This document shows, piece after piece, positions 8,233-17,912 of a stretch of DNA of 45,286 nucleotides. The position numbers and the translations under genes were made by a program. The notes under the pieces were generated by a model that did no database searches, was not told the DNA's origin, and worked only from the letters and a program-made list of their open reading frames with translations. Source of the stretch: Azohydromonas lata NBRC 102462 (GTDB taxonomy: Bacteria; Pseudomonadota; Gammaproteobacteria; Burkholderiales; Burkholderiaceae_C); the NCBI RefSeq assembly GCF_001571085.1, contig NZ_BCTC01000052.1, positions 1-45,286 of the forward strand, written 5' to 3'. Position 1 is the stretch's first letter. Every line of letters begins with the position of its first letter.

Positions 8233-9312
8233 TCAAACCCCCTGCGGATGCAGGCGCAGCCCGGTCTTCTTGAGCACCGCGCTGGAAAAGAGGATGTCGT
8301 GGCCGCGGCAGGCCGCGCCCAACAGCTCGGCCACGGCCTCGGCCTGGGCGTGCACCGAGGTGCGCGAGCGCCCGTGCAGCATGGCGAACAGGTTGTAGGG
8401 CCAGCCCGGGCGGCGCGGGCGGCGGTAGCAGTGGCTCACGCCGGGCAGCCGGCCCACCGCCTCGCCCAGGGCGTCCACCTGGTCGTCGTCCACGTCCCAC
8501 ACGCTCATGCCGTTGGCGGTGAAGCCCAGGCGCACGTGGTGGGGCACGGCGCCGATGCGGCGTATGAGGCCGCGCGCGAGCATGTCCTGCAGCGCGGCGC
8601 GCACGGTGGCGGACGACGTGCCCAGCGTGGCGGCCACGGCCTCGTAGGGGCGCTCCACCAGCGGCAGCCCGCTTTGCGTGGCCGCCACCAGGGCGCGCTC
8701 GAAGTCGGTCAAGGGACGCGACGCCGCTGCGTGCGCAACCTGCGCGGGCTGCGGCGCGGGCTGGGCCGCGGGCAAGTCCATGCCCCAGGCGCCGGCACGC
8801 AGCGGCAGCCGCAGCTCCACGTGGTACTCGCGCTCCTTGGGGAAGGCGTGCACCTGCAGCGCCGTGGCGAAGGCGATGCGGCCCAGCGCCTCCTGCGCCG
8901 CCGCGGGCGTCTCCGCCGCGATGACGAACCACATGTTGAGCCGGTGCTCGCGCCGGTAGTTGTGCGCCACCTCCGGCATGGCGTGCAGCAGTGCGGCCAC
9001 GGTGTCGAAGTCCGATTCCGGCACCTCCATGGCGGCCAGGACGAACAGGCCCCCGGCGCGCTCGATCTGGAACAGCGGCCCAAAGCGCGTGAGTTGCCCG
9101 CGCGCCAGCAGCCGGTGCAGCCGCTGCAGCACCTGCGCCTCGTCCATGCCCAGATGCGCGCCGGCCTCGGCGAACGGGCGCTCGGACAGTGGAAAGCCGC
9201 CGTGCAGGTGCTCTATGAGCAGGATGTCGGCGGCGCTGAGCGCGGGCAAGGCGTCCTCTGCGCGGCCGTCGTCGGCGGCGCACAGGGGCGCCGCGAAGTC
9301 GGGTTCATGCAT
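8233..9312 (-). CDS. nirGH: NirG-NirH fused siroheme decarboxylase subunits
   Basis: The 359-residue product contains two AsnC/Lrp-like siroheme decarboxylase domains, each with an N-terminal winged-helix region and a C-terminal ferredoxin-like half. The first (about 22-180) carries HNYRREHRLNMWFV, the NirD/NirG signature. The second (about 205-355) carries CYRRPRRPGWPYNLF, the NirL/NirH signature. The complex removes two acetate carboxyls from siroheme to make 12,18-didecarboxysiroheme. In Pseudomonas these are four separate genes; the order nirF-DL-GH-J identifies this one as GH. ATG 9312 overlaps the nirDL stop by eight bases and has AAAGGAG upstream. An Ala/Pro-rich linker joins the domains. 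Assigning G versus H to each half rests on signature and order, not on an alignment. Confidence 0.9.
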   Translation of the reverse strand: MHEPDFAAPLCAADDGRAEDALPALSAADILLIEHLHGGFPLSERPFAEAGAHLGMDEAQVLQRLHRLLARGQLTRFGPLFQIERAGGLFVLAAMEVPESDFDTVAALLHAMPEVAHNYRREHRLNMWFVIAAETPAAAQEALGRIAFATALQVHAFPKEREYHVELRLPLRAGAWGMDLPAAQPAPQPAQVAHAAASRPLTDFERALVAATQSGLPLVERPYEAVAATLGTSSATVRAALQDMLARGLIRRIGAVPHHVRLGFTANGMSVWDVDDDQVDALGEAVGRLPGVSHCYRRPRRPGWPYNLFAMLHGRSRTSVHAQAEAVAELLGAACRGHDILFSSAVLKKTGLRLHPQGV

Positions 9313-10297
9313 GTTGAAGCTCCTTTGGGCTGCCGAAGTAGCGCGCGCCGCGCTGCATGAAACGGCGGCGGCTGAAGAGCACGGCGCGCGGCGCGTCGTG
9401 CAGGCCGGCCGCGGCGGCGGCGCAGGCCAGTTGCGCCAGCACCTGTACGCGCTCGCGGCCGTGCACCATGGCGTAGAGGTTGTAGGGCCAGGCCTGGGCG
9501 CGGCGGCGGCGGTAGCACAGCGTCACGCCCGGCTGCTGCGCCAGCAGCGCGCCGGCGGCGTCCACCTGCTCGTCGGCCACGTCGAAGACGCACATGGCGT
9601 TGTGGCTGATGCCCAGCTCGTGGTGGCGCACCACCACGCCGAAGCGGCGCAGCGTGCCGCGCGCGAGCCAGCCCTGCAGCGTGTCCAGCACCGCGCCGGT
9701 GTCGCGGCCCAGCCCGGCGGCCCAGGCGGCATAGGGCTGCTCCACCAGCGGCAGGCCCTCGCCGGCCAGGGCGGCCAGCGCGCGGTCGGCGTCGGCCACG
9801 GGCGCCGCCGGGGAAAGCGGCGAAGGGGCCAACGCCATGCGGCGTGGGCGCGGCGCCTGCAGCAGGTCAAAACCCAGGTCTATGCGGTAGGCGCGCTGCA
9901 TGGGCAAGCGCAGCGCGCGCAATCCCGTGTCGGCATCCAGCGCGTCCACGGCGCGCTCCACGGCCTGCGCGTCCACGCCCGTCATCACGAACCAGAGGTT
10001 GAAGCGGTGCTCGCGCTCGTAGTTGTGGTTGACGCCGGGGTGGGCCGAGACGACGGCGGCCACCCCGTCCAGCCGCACGGGCTCCACGGCATAGGCGCAC
10101 AGCAGCGCCGCGCCGCCCGCACCCGCGGCGAACACGCCGCCTATGCGGCTCAAGCTCCCTTCGGCCTGCAGCGCGCGGTAGTGCTGCAGCACCTCGCGGG
10201 CGCCGCAGCCCAGTTGCCGGCCCACGGCGTCGAAGGGCTGGGGCAGCAGCGGAAAGCCGTGCTGCCAGTCGTTGAGCAGGCGCAAGCGGGCGTTCAT
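9305..10297 (-). CDS. nirDL: NirD-NirL fused siroheme decarboxylase subunits
   Basis: The 330-residue product has the same two-domain plan as its neighbour. Domain one (about 1-150) carries HNYEREHRFNLWFV and domain two (about 175-320) carries CYRRRRAQAWPYNLY. The linker is Pro/Ala/Ser-rich (LAPSPLSPAAPV). NirDL fusions are known in other denitrifiers such as Paracoccus. It should act with NirGH in siroheme decarboxylation in the cytoplasm. ATG 10297 has AAGGTGG upstream. The gap to nirF holds a half copy of the dispersed palindromic repeat, which could form a hairpin in the mRNA. Confidence 0.9.
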   Translation of the reverse strand: MNARLRLLNDWQHGFPLLPQPFDAVGRQLGCGAREVLQHYRALQAEGSLSRIGGVFAAGAGGAALLCAYAVEPVRLDGVAAVVSAHPGVNHNYEREHRFNLWFVMTGVDAQAVERAVDALDADTGLRALRLPMQRAYRIDLGFDLLQAPRPRRMALAPSPLSPAAPVADADRALAALAGEGLPLVEQPYAAWAAGLGRDTGAVLDTLQGWLARGTLRRFGVVVRHHELGISHNAMCVFDVADEQVDAAGALLAQQPGVTLCYRRRRAQAWPYNLYAMVHGRERVQVLAQLACAAAAAGLHDAPRAVLFSRRRFMQRGARYFGSPKELQHA

Positions 10298-10325
10298 GGC
10301 GCCACCTTTCCGGCCCGCAACACCC

Positions 10326-10354
10326 CGTCATACCCGCGAAAGCGGGCATCCACG
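10326..10354. repeat. Single arm of the dispersed palindromic repeat
   Basis: These 29 bases match the arm of the 6839-6970 element except for A in place of G at 10332. They form a stem-loop around CCCGCGAAAGCGGG. The copy lies in the 91-bp gap between nirF and nirDL and has no opposite arm nearby, so it is a singlet REP-like unit. Confidence 0.8.
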
Positions 10355-10388
10355 AACGCTGTTCCGGCCGCCGGTTGGCAAGTGGTTT

Positions 10389-11609
10389 TCACAATCCCAC
10401 CCTCCCGGCCCGGCTGGTGAAGAAGATGCCGCTGGGCGCTTCCATCGGCAGTTGGGCCAGCGTCTGGAAGCTGGCCGTGTCCACGACGGAGACGCGGTTG
10501 GCGTCGCGCGAGCTGATCCACACCGCCTCGCCGCGCGGCGTGAATTCCAGGTGCAGCACGGCCGCGCCCGGCTCCAGCGTGCGCACCACGCGGCGCGAGG
10601 GCGTGTCTATGACCTGCACGCGCTGGTAGTCCGGCACGGCGAAGTTCACCCACACCTGGCGGCCGTCCGGGCGCGCCATCACGAACACCGGCTGCCCGGC
10701 CACGGCGATGCGGTCCACCTCGGCCCAGGTCTCGGTGTCCACCACCAGCACCTCGTGCCGGCCTATGGCGGGCAGGTAGGCGTGGCGCCCGGCCACGGCC
10801 CAACCGCGCAGGTGCGGCATCTTGAACACCGGCAGCGGCGCCTCGCCGCGGCCGTAGCCGGCCAGGATGCGGCGCGCGCGCGGCGCGTCGTCCCACAGGT
10901 CGATGAGAGATAAACCGTCCTCGCCGAAGAGGCCGGCGATGTAGTGCCGCCCGTTGGGCGTGACCAGCGCGTCGTAGGGCTGGCGGCCGATGTCGCGGAA
11001 TTTGGTGAGGCGCGGCGCCTTGGGCTCGGACAGGTCGGCGATCCAGATTTCGCCCGCGTCGAAGAGCGCGTAGATGAAGCGCGAGCCCGGCAGGTCGGCC
11101 AGGCCCACCACACGCGAGGGCTTGCCGTCGGCGCCCACGGCCGGGATGTCGGCCACGGCGGCGAGCGTGCGCGCGTCGAACACCTTGATGCCGCTGGGCT
11201 GGTAGTTCTGCGCGGCCACCAGGCGCCCGTCCTGCGAGATGGCGCCGCCTATGGAGTTGCCGGCCTGCATGACGCGGCCGGTGAGCTTCATTTGCAGCAG
11301 GTCCACGCGGCTGAGCGCGCCGTCGCGGCCGAAGACGAAGGCGCTGGCCGCGTCGCGCGAGAACACCACCGAGGCGTGCGAGAGGTCTCCCAGGCCGTCC
11401 ACGCGGCCCAGCACGCGCGGCTCGCTGGTGTTGACGATGGCCAGGCGGCCGCTGGCGCGCTCCACCACCACGCCCAGGTCGCCCGTGCCGGCCGAGGGCG
11501 CGGCCCACGATGGGGCCGACAGCGGGGAGGGCGCCGAGGCGCAGCCGGCCAGGCCCAGCAGCGCGGCGCCGCCCGCGGCGGCCCGCAGCCAGTGGCGGCG
11601 TTGGATCAT
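10389..11609 (-). CDS. nirF: NirF, heme d1 biosynthesis lipoprotein
   Basis: NirF is a periplasmic d1-type beta-propeller protein required for a late step of heme d1 synthesis (dihydro-heme d1 dehydrogenase/side-chain processing). The product has 406 residues. The N-terminus MIQRRHWLRAAAGG with lipobox LAGC (Cys23) marks a lipoprotein. The propeller is recognisable from repeats such as VFSRDAASAFVFGRDG and FTPRGEAVWISSRD, and it lacks a CXXCH heme c site, unlike NirN and NirS. ATG 11609 is chosen for GGAGG seven bases upstream and for the ATGA overlap with nirC; the frame is open upstream to 11687. Confidence 0.94.
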   Translation of the reverse strand: MIQRRHWLRAAAGGAALLGLAGCASAPSPLSAPSWAAPSAGTGDLGVVVERASGRLAIVNTSEPRVLGRVDGLGDLSHASVVFSRDAASAFVFGRDGALSRVDLLQMKLTGRVMQAGNSIGGAISQDGRLVAAQNYQPSGIKVFDARTLAAVADIPAVGADGKPSRVVGLADLPGSRFIYALFDAGEIWIADLSEPKAPRLTKFRDIGRQPYDALVTPNGRHYIAGLFGEDGLSLIDLWDDAPRARRILAGYGRGEAPLPVFKMPHLRGWAVAGRHAYLPAIGRHEVLVVDTETWAEVDRIAVAGQPVFVMARPDGRQVWVNFAVPDYQRVQVIDTPSRRVVRTLEPGAAVLHLEFTPRGEAVWISSRDANRVSVVDTASFQTLAQLPMEAPSGIFFTSRAGRVGL

Positions 11610-11932
11610 GGGGAAACCTCCGGCACGCCCGCGCGAAGCTGGCGGGCGAGCCACTGCGCCTCGTCGGCGCTCATGAAGCGGTTCCACGGCGGCATGGGCG
11701 TGCCCGGCCGGCCGTGGTAGATGGTGGCGGCCAGGCTGTCCGGCGGCAGGGCCGCCAGCGCCTGGCGCGTGAGGGCGGGCCCCAAGCCGCCGGTCAGGCG
11801 CATGCCGTGGCAGGAGCCGCAGTCCTGGCGCAGCAGCCGCAGCAGCTCGGCCTGGCGCGCGGCGGGCACGTCCTGTGCGGCGGCGCCGGTGCAGGCCAGG
11901 GCCAGCGCGAGGGCGAAAAGCTGCGGCCTCAT
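11606..11932 (-). CDS. nirC: NirC-like small c-type cytochrome
   Basis: This 108-residue monoheme cytochrome c is made with a signal peptide (MRPQLFALALALACTGAAAQ). CGSCH (C38, C41, H42) binds heme, and a distal methionine in GTPMPPWNRF is a plausible sixth ligand. NirC is thought to donate or accept electrons during NirS maturation or nitrite reduction. Its stop overlaps the nirF start (ATGA) and nirM ends 14 bases upstream, so it lies inside the nir transcript. Size, place and motifs agree with NirC of Pseudomonas. Confidence 0.88.
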   Translation of the reverse strand: MRPQLFALALALACTGAAAQDVPAARQAELLRLLRQDCGSCHGMRLTGGLGPALTRQALAALPPDSLAATIYHGRPGTPMPPWNRFMSADEAQWLARQLRAGVPEVSP

Positions 11933-11946
11933 GCGGTGCCTGGCGT

Positions 11947-12261
11947 TCAGGACTTGAGAATCTGCTCCACCGCCGCCTTGAGCTCGGTGTCGCCTATCTT
12001 GTCCGGCCCGTTGGGCGACATGGGGATGGGGCCGAAGCTGCCGGCGCCGCCCTTGCGCACCTTGTCCATGAGCTGGGCGGTGACGTCCTGGCCCTTGTAC
12101 TTGGCGGCGATGTCCTTGAAGGACGGGCCCACGACCTTCTTGTCCTTGGCATGGCAGGCCATGCAGCCGGCCTTGTTCAGCGACGCGTCCACGTCGGCGA
12201 AGGCGGGCGCGGACAGCAGCGCGGCCACCGCGGCGGCGCTGCCCATGAGCAGGGATTTCAT
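11947..12261 (-). CDS. nirM: Cytochrome c551-type electron donor to nitrite reductase
   Basis: The 104-residue exported cytochrome has a cleavable signal (MKSLLMGSAAAVAALL ... AFA). The heme site is CMACH, and the PIPMSPNGPDKI segment supplies the methionine ligand, as in class I cytochrome c551. It carries electrons from the bc1 complex to NirS in the periplasm. ATG 12261 has GGAGAAG upstream; the frame is open to 12390 but that part lies in the nirS-nirM gap and is not conserved-looking. It follows nirS directly, as in Pseudomonas nirSM. Confidence 0.93.
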   Translation of the reverse strand: MKSLLMGSAAAVAALLSAPAFADVDASLNKAGCMACHAKDKKVVGPSFKDIAAKYKGQDVTAQLMDKVRKGGAGSFGPIPMSPNGPDKIGDTELKAAVEQILKS

Positions 12262-12391
12262 GCTGGTCTTCTCCAGGTTGGGTCTGCTGGCGTGAAAGCC
12301 CCCGGCCCAGTCCCGCTGGCCAAGAGGCTGCGGGGTCGTGCAAAGCAGGCCGGGGCCAAGGCGCGGGCCGTTGTGGCCGCACCCACTCAAC

Positions 12392-15178
<2,787 letters not shown>

Positions 15179-15236
15179 TCAACCTCATGCGAACCACTGT
15201 CCAGACAATGCCCCATCCGATGTTTGGAACGACGGG

Positions 15237-16250
15237 ATGACTTTCCTACGCAAACCCGAGCTGGTGGCCCCTGCCGGCTCGTTGCGTGCGCTGCAGCTGG
15301 CCGTGGATGCCGGCGCCGATGCCGTGTACGTGGGCCTGAAGGACGCGACCAATGCGCGCAACTTCGCCGGCCTCAACTTTGACCTGGCCCAGGCCCGCGA
15401 GGGCGTGCGCTACGCCCATGCCCGCGGCCGCCAGGTCTTGATGGCGCTCAACACCTTTGCCCGCGCCGGCGACAGCGAGCGCTGGTTCCGCGCCGTGGAC
15501 ACGGCCGTGGCCATGGGCGCCGACGCGCTCATCTGCGCCGACACCGCCGTGCTCGCCTACGCCAGCAAGACGCACCCGCAGTTGCGCCTGCACCTGAGCG
15601 TGCAGGCCTCGGCCACCAGCTACGAGGCCATCGAGTTCTACCGCGAGCGCTACGGCATACAGCGCGCCGTGCTGCCGCGCGTGCTCACGCTCAGCCACGT
15701 CGGCCACCTCGCGCGCCACACCACGGCGGAGATCGAGGTGTTCGGCTTCGGCAGCCTGTGCGTGATGGTGGAAGGGCGCTGCGCGCTGTCCTCCTACGCC
15801 ACGGGCCAGTCGCCCAACAACGCCGGCGTGTGCTCGCCCGCCTCGGCCGTGCGCTGGGAGGAAACGCCCCGCGGCGTGGACGCGCGGCTCAACGGCGTGC
15901 TCATAGACCGCTACGCGCCCAACGAGTCGCGCGGCTACCCCACGCTGTGCAAGGGCCGCTTCGACGTGGAGGGCCGACGCGAATACGCCATCGAGGAGCC
16001 CACCAGCCTCAACAGCATGGCGCTGCTGCCGCAGCTCATGGCCCTGGGCATCTCGGCCATCAAGCTGGAGGGCCGCCAGCGCAGCGCCAGCTACGTCGAG
16101 CAGGTCACGCGCATCTGGCGCCAGGCCATAGACCGCTGCGCCGCCGACCCCGAGAACTTCGACATGGCCCCGTCCTGGGAAGCCGGCCTGGCTCGCCACG
16201 CCGAGGCCCAGCAGCACACGCTGGGCGCCTACAGCCGGCCCTGGAGATGA
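15237..16250 (+). CDS. ubiU: UbiU, O2-independent ubiquinone hydroxylation subunit
   Basis: UbiU is a U32-peptidase-like Fe-S protein that with UbiV hydroxylates ubiquinone precursors without oxygen. The 337-residue product has four cysteines (C175, C182, C199, C238) whose spacing equals that known for E. coli UbiU (C169, C176, C193, C232), the [4Fe-4S] ligands. Other motifs are PELVAPAGSL at the N-terminus and GFGSLCVMVEGRC. ATG 15237 is preferred over an upstream in-frame ATG (15174) because the family starts right before KPELVAPAG. The gene lies 124 bases past nirE and overlaps ubiV, tying anaerobic quinone synthesis to denitrification. Confidence 0.95.
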   Translation: MTFLRKPELVAPAGSLRALQLAVDAGADAVYVGLKDATNARNFAGLNFDLAQAREGVRYAHARGRQVLMALNTFARAGDSERWFRAVDTAVAMGADALICADTAVLAYASKTHPQLRLHLSVQASATSYEAIEFYRERYGIQRAVLPRVLTLSHVGHLARHTTAEIEVFGFGSLCVMVEGRCALSSYATGQSPNNAGVCSPASAVRWEETPRGVDARLNGVLIDRYAPNESRGYPTLCKGRFDVEGRREYAIEEPTSLNSMALLPQLMALGISAIKLEGRQRSASYVEQVTRIWRQAIDRCAADPENFDMAPSWEAGLARHAEAQQHTLGAYSRPWR

Positions 16251-17194
16251 GCGCCATGGCCATCCAGGACAACGCATCGCCCATGGGCCTGACCGTCGGC
16301 CCCGTGCTCTACCACTGGAGCCGCGCGTCGCTCACGCAGTTCTATGCCGACGTGGCCGACAGCCCCGCCGACACCGTGGTGCTGGGCGAGGTGGTGTGCT
16401 CGCGCCGCCGCGAATACAAGGCCGCCGACTGGTTGTCGCTCGCCCTGGAGCTGCGCCAGGCCGGCAAGGAAGTCATTCTCGGCACGCAGGCGCTGATCGA
16501 GAGCGAGGCCGAGCTGCGCACCCTGCGCGAGCGCTGCGCGCAGGACGACTTTCTCGTCGAGGCGGGCGACGCCTCCGCGCTGCGCCGGCTGCAGGGCCGC
16601 CGCTTCACGCTGTCGCCGCACGTCAACGTCTACAGCCGCGAGGCGCTGCAGGAGCACGCCGCGCTGGGCGCCGTGCGCTGGGTGCCGCCGGTGGAGCTGG
16701 ACCTCGCCACCATCGCCCGCATCAACCCGGCCGACGACCCCGTGCGCACCCCGGCGGGCGAGGCCGTGCAGACGGAGATCTTCGGCTTCGGCCGCATGCC
16801 GCTGGCCTTCTCGGCCCGCTGCTTCACGGCACGCCACTACAAGCTGCCCAAGGACGAGTGCGAATTCCGCTGCCTGTCCGATCCGGACGGGCTGCTGCTG
16901 AAATCCACCGAGGGCGCGGACTTCCTCGTCCTCAACGGCATACAGACGCAATCGGCCGGCCTGCAGTGCCTGCTGGACCGCGGTCCGGCGCTGCGCGGCG
17001 CGGGCATCACGCGGCTGCGCCTGTCGCCCTGCGCCCAGGGTTTTATCGAGGTGCTCAAGCTGCACCACGCCGTGCTGCGTGAAGGCCTGGACGCGGCGCA
17101 GGCGCTGCGCGAATTGAATGCGCTGTCCCTGCCGGGCGCGCTGGTCAACGGCTACGCGCTGGGTGGCGCGGGCCTGGAATGGAGAGCGGCATGA
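16247..17194 (+). CDS. ubiV: UbiV, O2-independent ubiquinone hydroxylation subunit
   Basis: UbiV is the second U32-type subunit of the anaerobic ubiquinone hydroxylase. The 315-residue product carries C51, C192, C205 and C209, a spacing identical to the E. coli UbiV cluster ligands (C39, C180, C193, C197). GEVVCSRRRE and CFTARHYKLPKDECEFRC are the cluster-binding segments. ATG 16247 overlaps the ubiU stop (ATGA); an ATG three codons on (16256) is a possible alternative. Its stop overlaps the ubiT start in the same way, so ubiUVT are translationally coupled. Confidence 0.95.
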   Translation: MSAMAIQDNASPMGLTVGPVLYHWSRASLTQFYADVADSPADTVVLGEVVCSRRREYKAADWLSLALELRQAGKEVILGTQALIESEAELRTLRERCAQDDFLVEAGDASALRRLQGRRFTLSPHVNVYSREALQEHAALGAVRWVPPVELDLATIARINPADDPVRTPAGEAVQTEIFGFGRMPLAFSARCFTARHYKLPKDECEFRCLSDPDGLLLKSTEGADFLVLNGIQTQSAGLQCLLDRGPALRGAGITRLRLSPCAQGFIEVLKLHHAVLREGLDAAQALRELNALSLPGALVNGYALGGAGLEWRAA

Positions 17195-17673
17195 AGGCCG
17201 AGGAACTGTTGAACAAGCTGCCGCCCATGCCGCAGGGGCTGCGCCGCCTGGTGGCGCGGCTGCCCTGGCAGCCGCCCAGCCTGGTGCTGGCGCTGGGCCT
17301 GCAGCGGCTGCTGTGGCCCAAGCTGGACGAGTGGCAGCGCAACGAGCTCGCGCGCAGCGTGGTGGAAGTGGAGGTGATCGACCTGGGCCTGCGCGGCCGG
17401 GTGTGGATTGCCCCGCAGGCCGGCTTCGAGGTCGCGCCGTCCTCCCTGGCGCCGCGCGTGCGCATCAAGGCCCGCGCGGCCGACTACCTGCGGCTGCTGC
17501 GCGGGCAGGAGGACCCCGACCGCCTCTTCTTCGAGCGGGCGCTGGTGATCGAAGGCGACACCGAATACGCGCTGCTGCTCAAGAACACGCTGGACGCCGT
17601 GGGCCCGCTGCAGCTCGATGCCTCGGTGCTGCCGCGCCCGCCCGCATTCCCTTTCCGGCGCCGCGGCGCCTGA
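17191..17673 (+). CDS. ubiT: UbiT, SCP2-domain accessory factor of anaerobic ubiquinone synthesis
   Basis: UbiT is an SCP2 lipid-binding protein that handles ubiquinone intermediates under anaerobiosis, the counterpart of aerobic UbiJ. The 160-residue product has an amphipathic N-terminus with LPWQPPSLVLALGLQRLLWP, then the SCP2 fold with VRIKARAADYLRLLRGQEDPDRLFF in two adjacent parts and a GDTEYALLLKNTLD stretch. ATG 17191 overlaps the ubiV stop and has GGAG seven bases upstream; a slightly earlier ATG (17179) is less well placed. It is the last gene before a strong terminator. Confidence 0.92.
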   Translation: MKAEELLNKLPPMPQGLRRLVARLPWQPPSLVLALGLQRLLWPKLDEWQRNELARSVVEVEVIDLGLRGRVWIAPQAGFEVAPSSLAPRVRIKARAADYLRLLRGQEDPDRLFFERALVIEGDTEYALLLKNTLDAVGPLQLDASVLPRPPAFPFRRRGA

Positions 17674-17743
17674 TGACCTTCTTCGTGTTGTCCTCGAAGG
17701 CTTGATCGTGTGCCGGCTGCGGCCGGCGTGGCGCAAGCGTTAT

Positions 17744-17769
17744 GGGGCCGGCTTGCCGGCCCCTTTTTT
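17744..17769 (+). terminator. Rho-independent terminator after ubiT
   Basis: A perfect 9-bp stem (GGGGCCGGC with GCCGGCCCC, two-base gap) is followed at once by six T residues. It lies 71 bases past the ubiT stop and closes the nirE-ubiUVT transcript. Confidence 0.88.
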
Positions 17770-17780
17770 CTTCATGGCAA

Positions 17781-17805
17781 GCCTGTTTGCATCATCGCAA
17801 CAGGC
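17781..17805. promoter_or_regulatory. Imperfect inverted repeat upstream of the ribonucleotide reductase gene
   Basis: GCCTGTTTGC and GCAACAGGC face each other across six bases, with one unpaired base. The site lies about 110 bases before the ATG at 17913. It could be an operator or an mRNA hairpin. It does not match the NrdR box, and no B12-box of a cobalamin riboswitch was found in 17674-17912. Confidence 0.35.
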
Positions 17806-17912
17806 ATGGCGGCTGCTGGTTTTGGTGTGCACGGCAGCCGGACATACTTTCGCCGCCACGAATGCATCCGGCCCTCGCCGCGGCGCGGCGCGGGCCTGAA
17901 CCGGAGTACCCG

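Noticed and set aside
17674-17912. Possible cobalamin riboswitch upstream of the B12-dependent reductase
   Set aside because: The stretch is short, and no B12-box or matching core could be recognised; only a terminator and one inverted repeat are visible.
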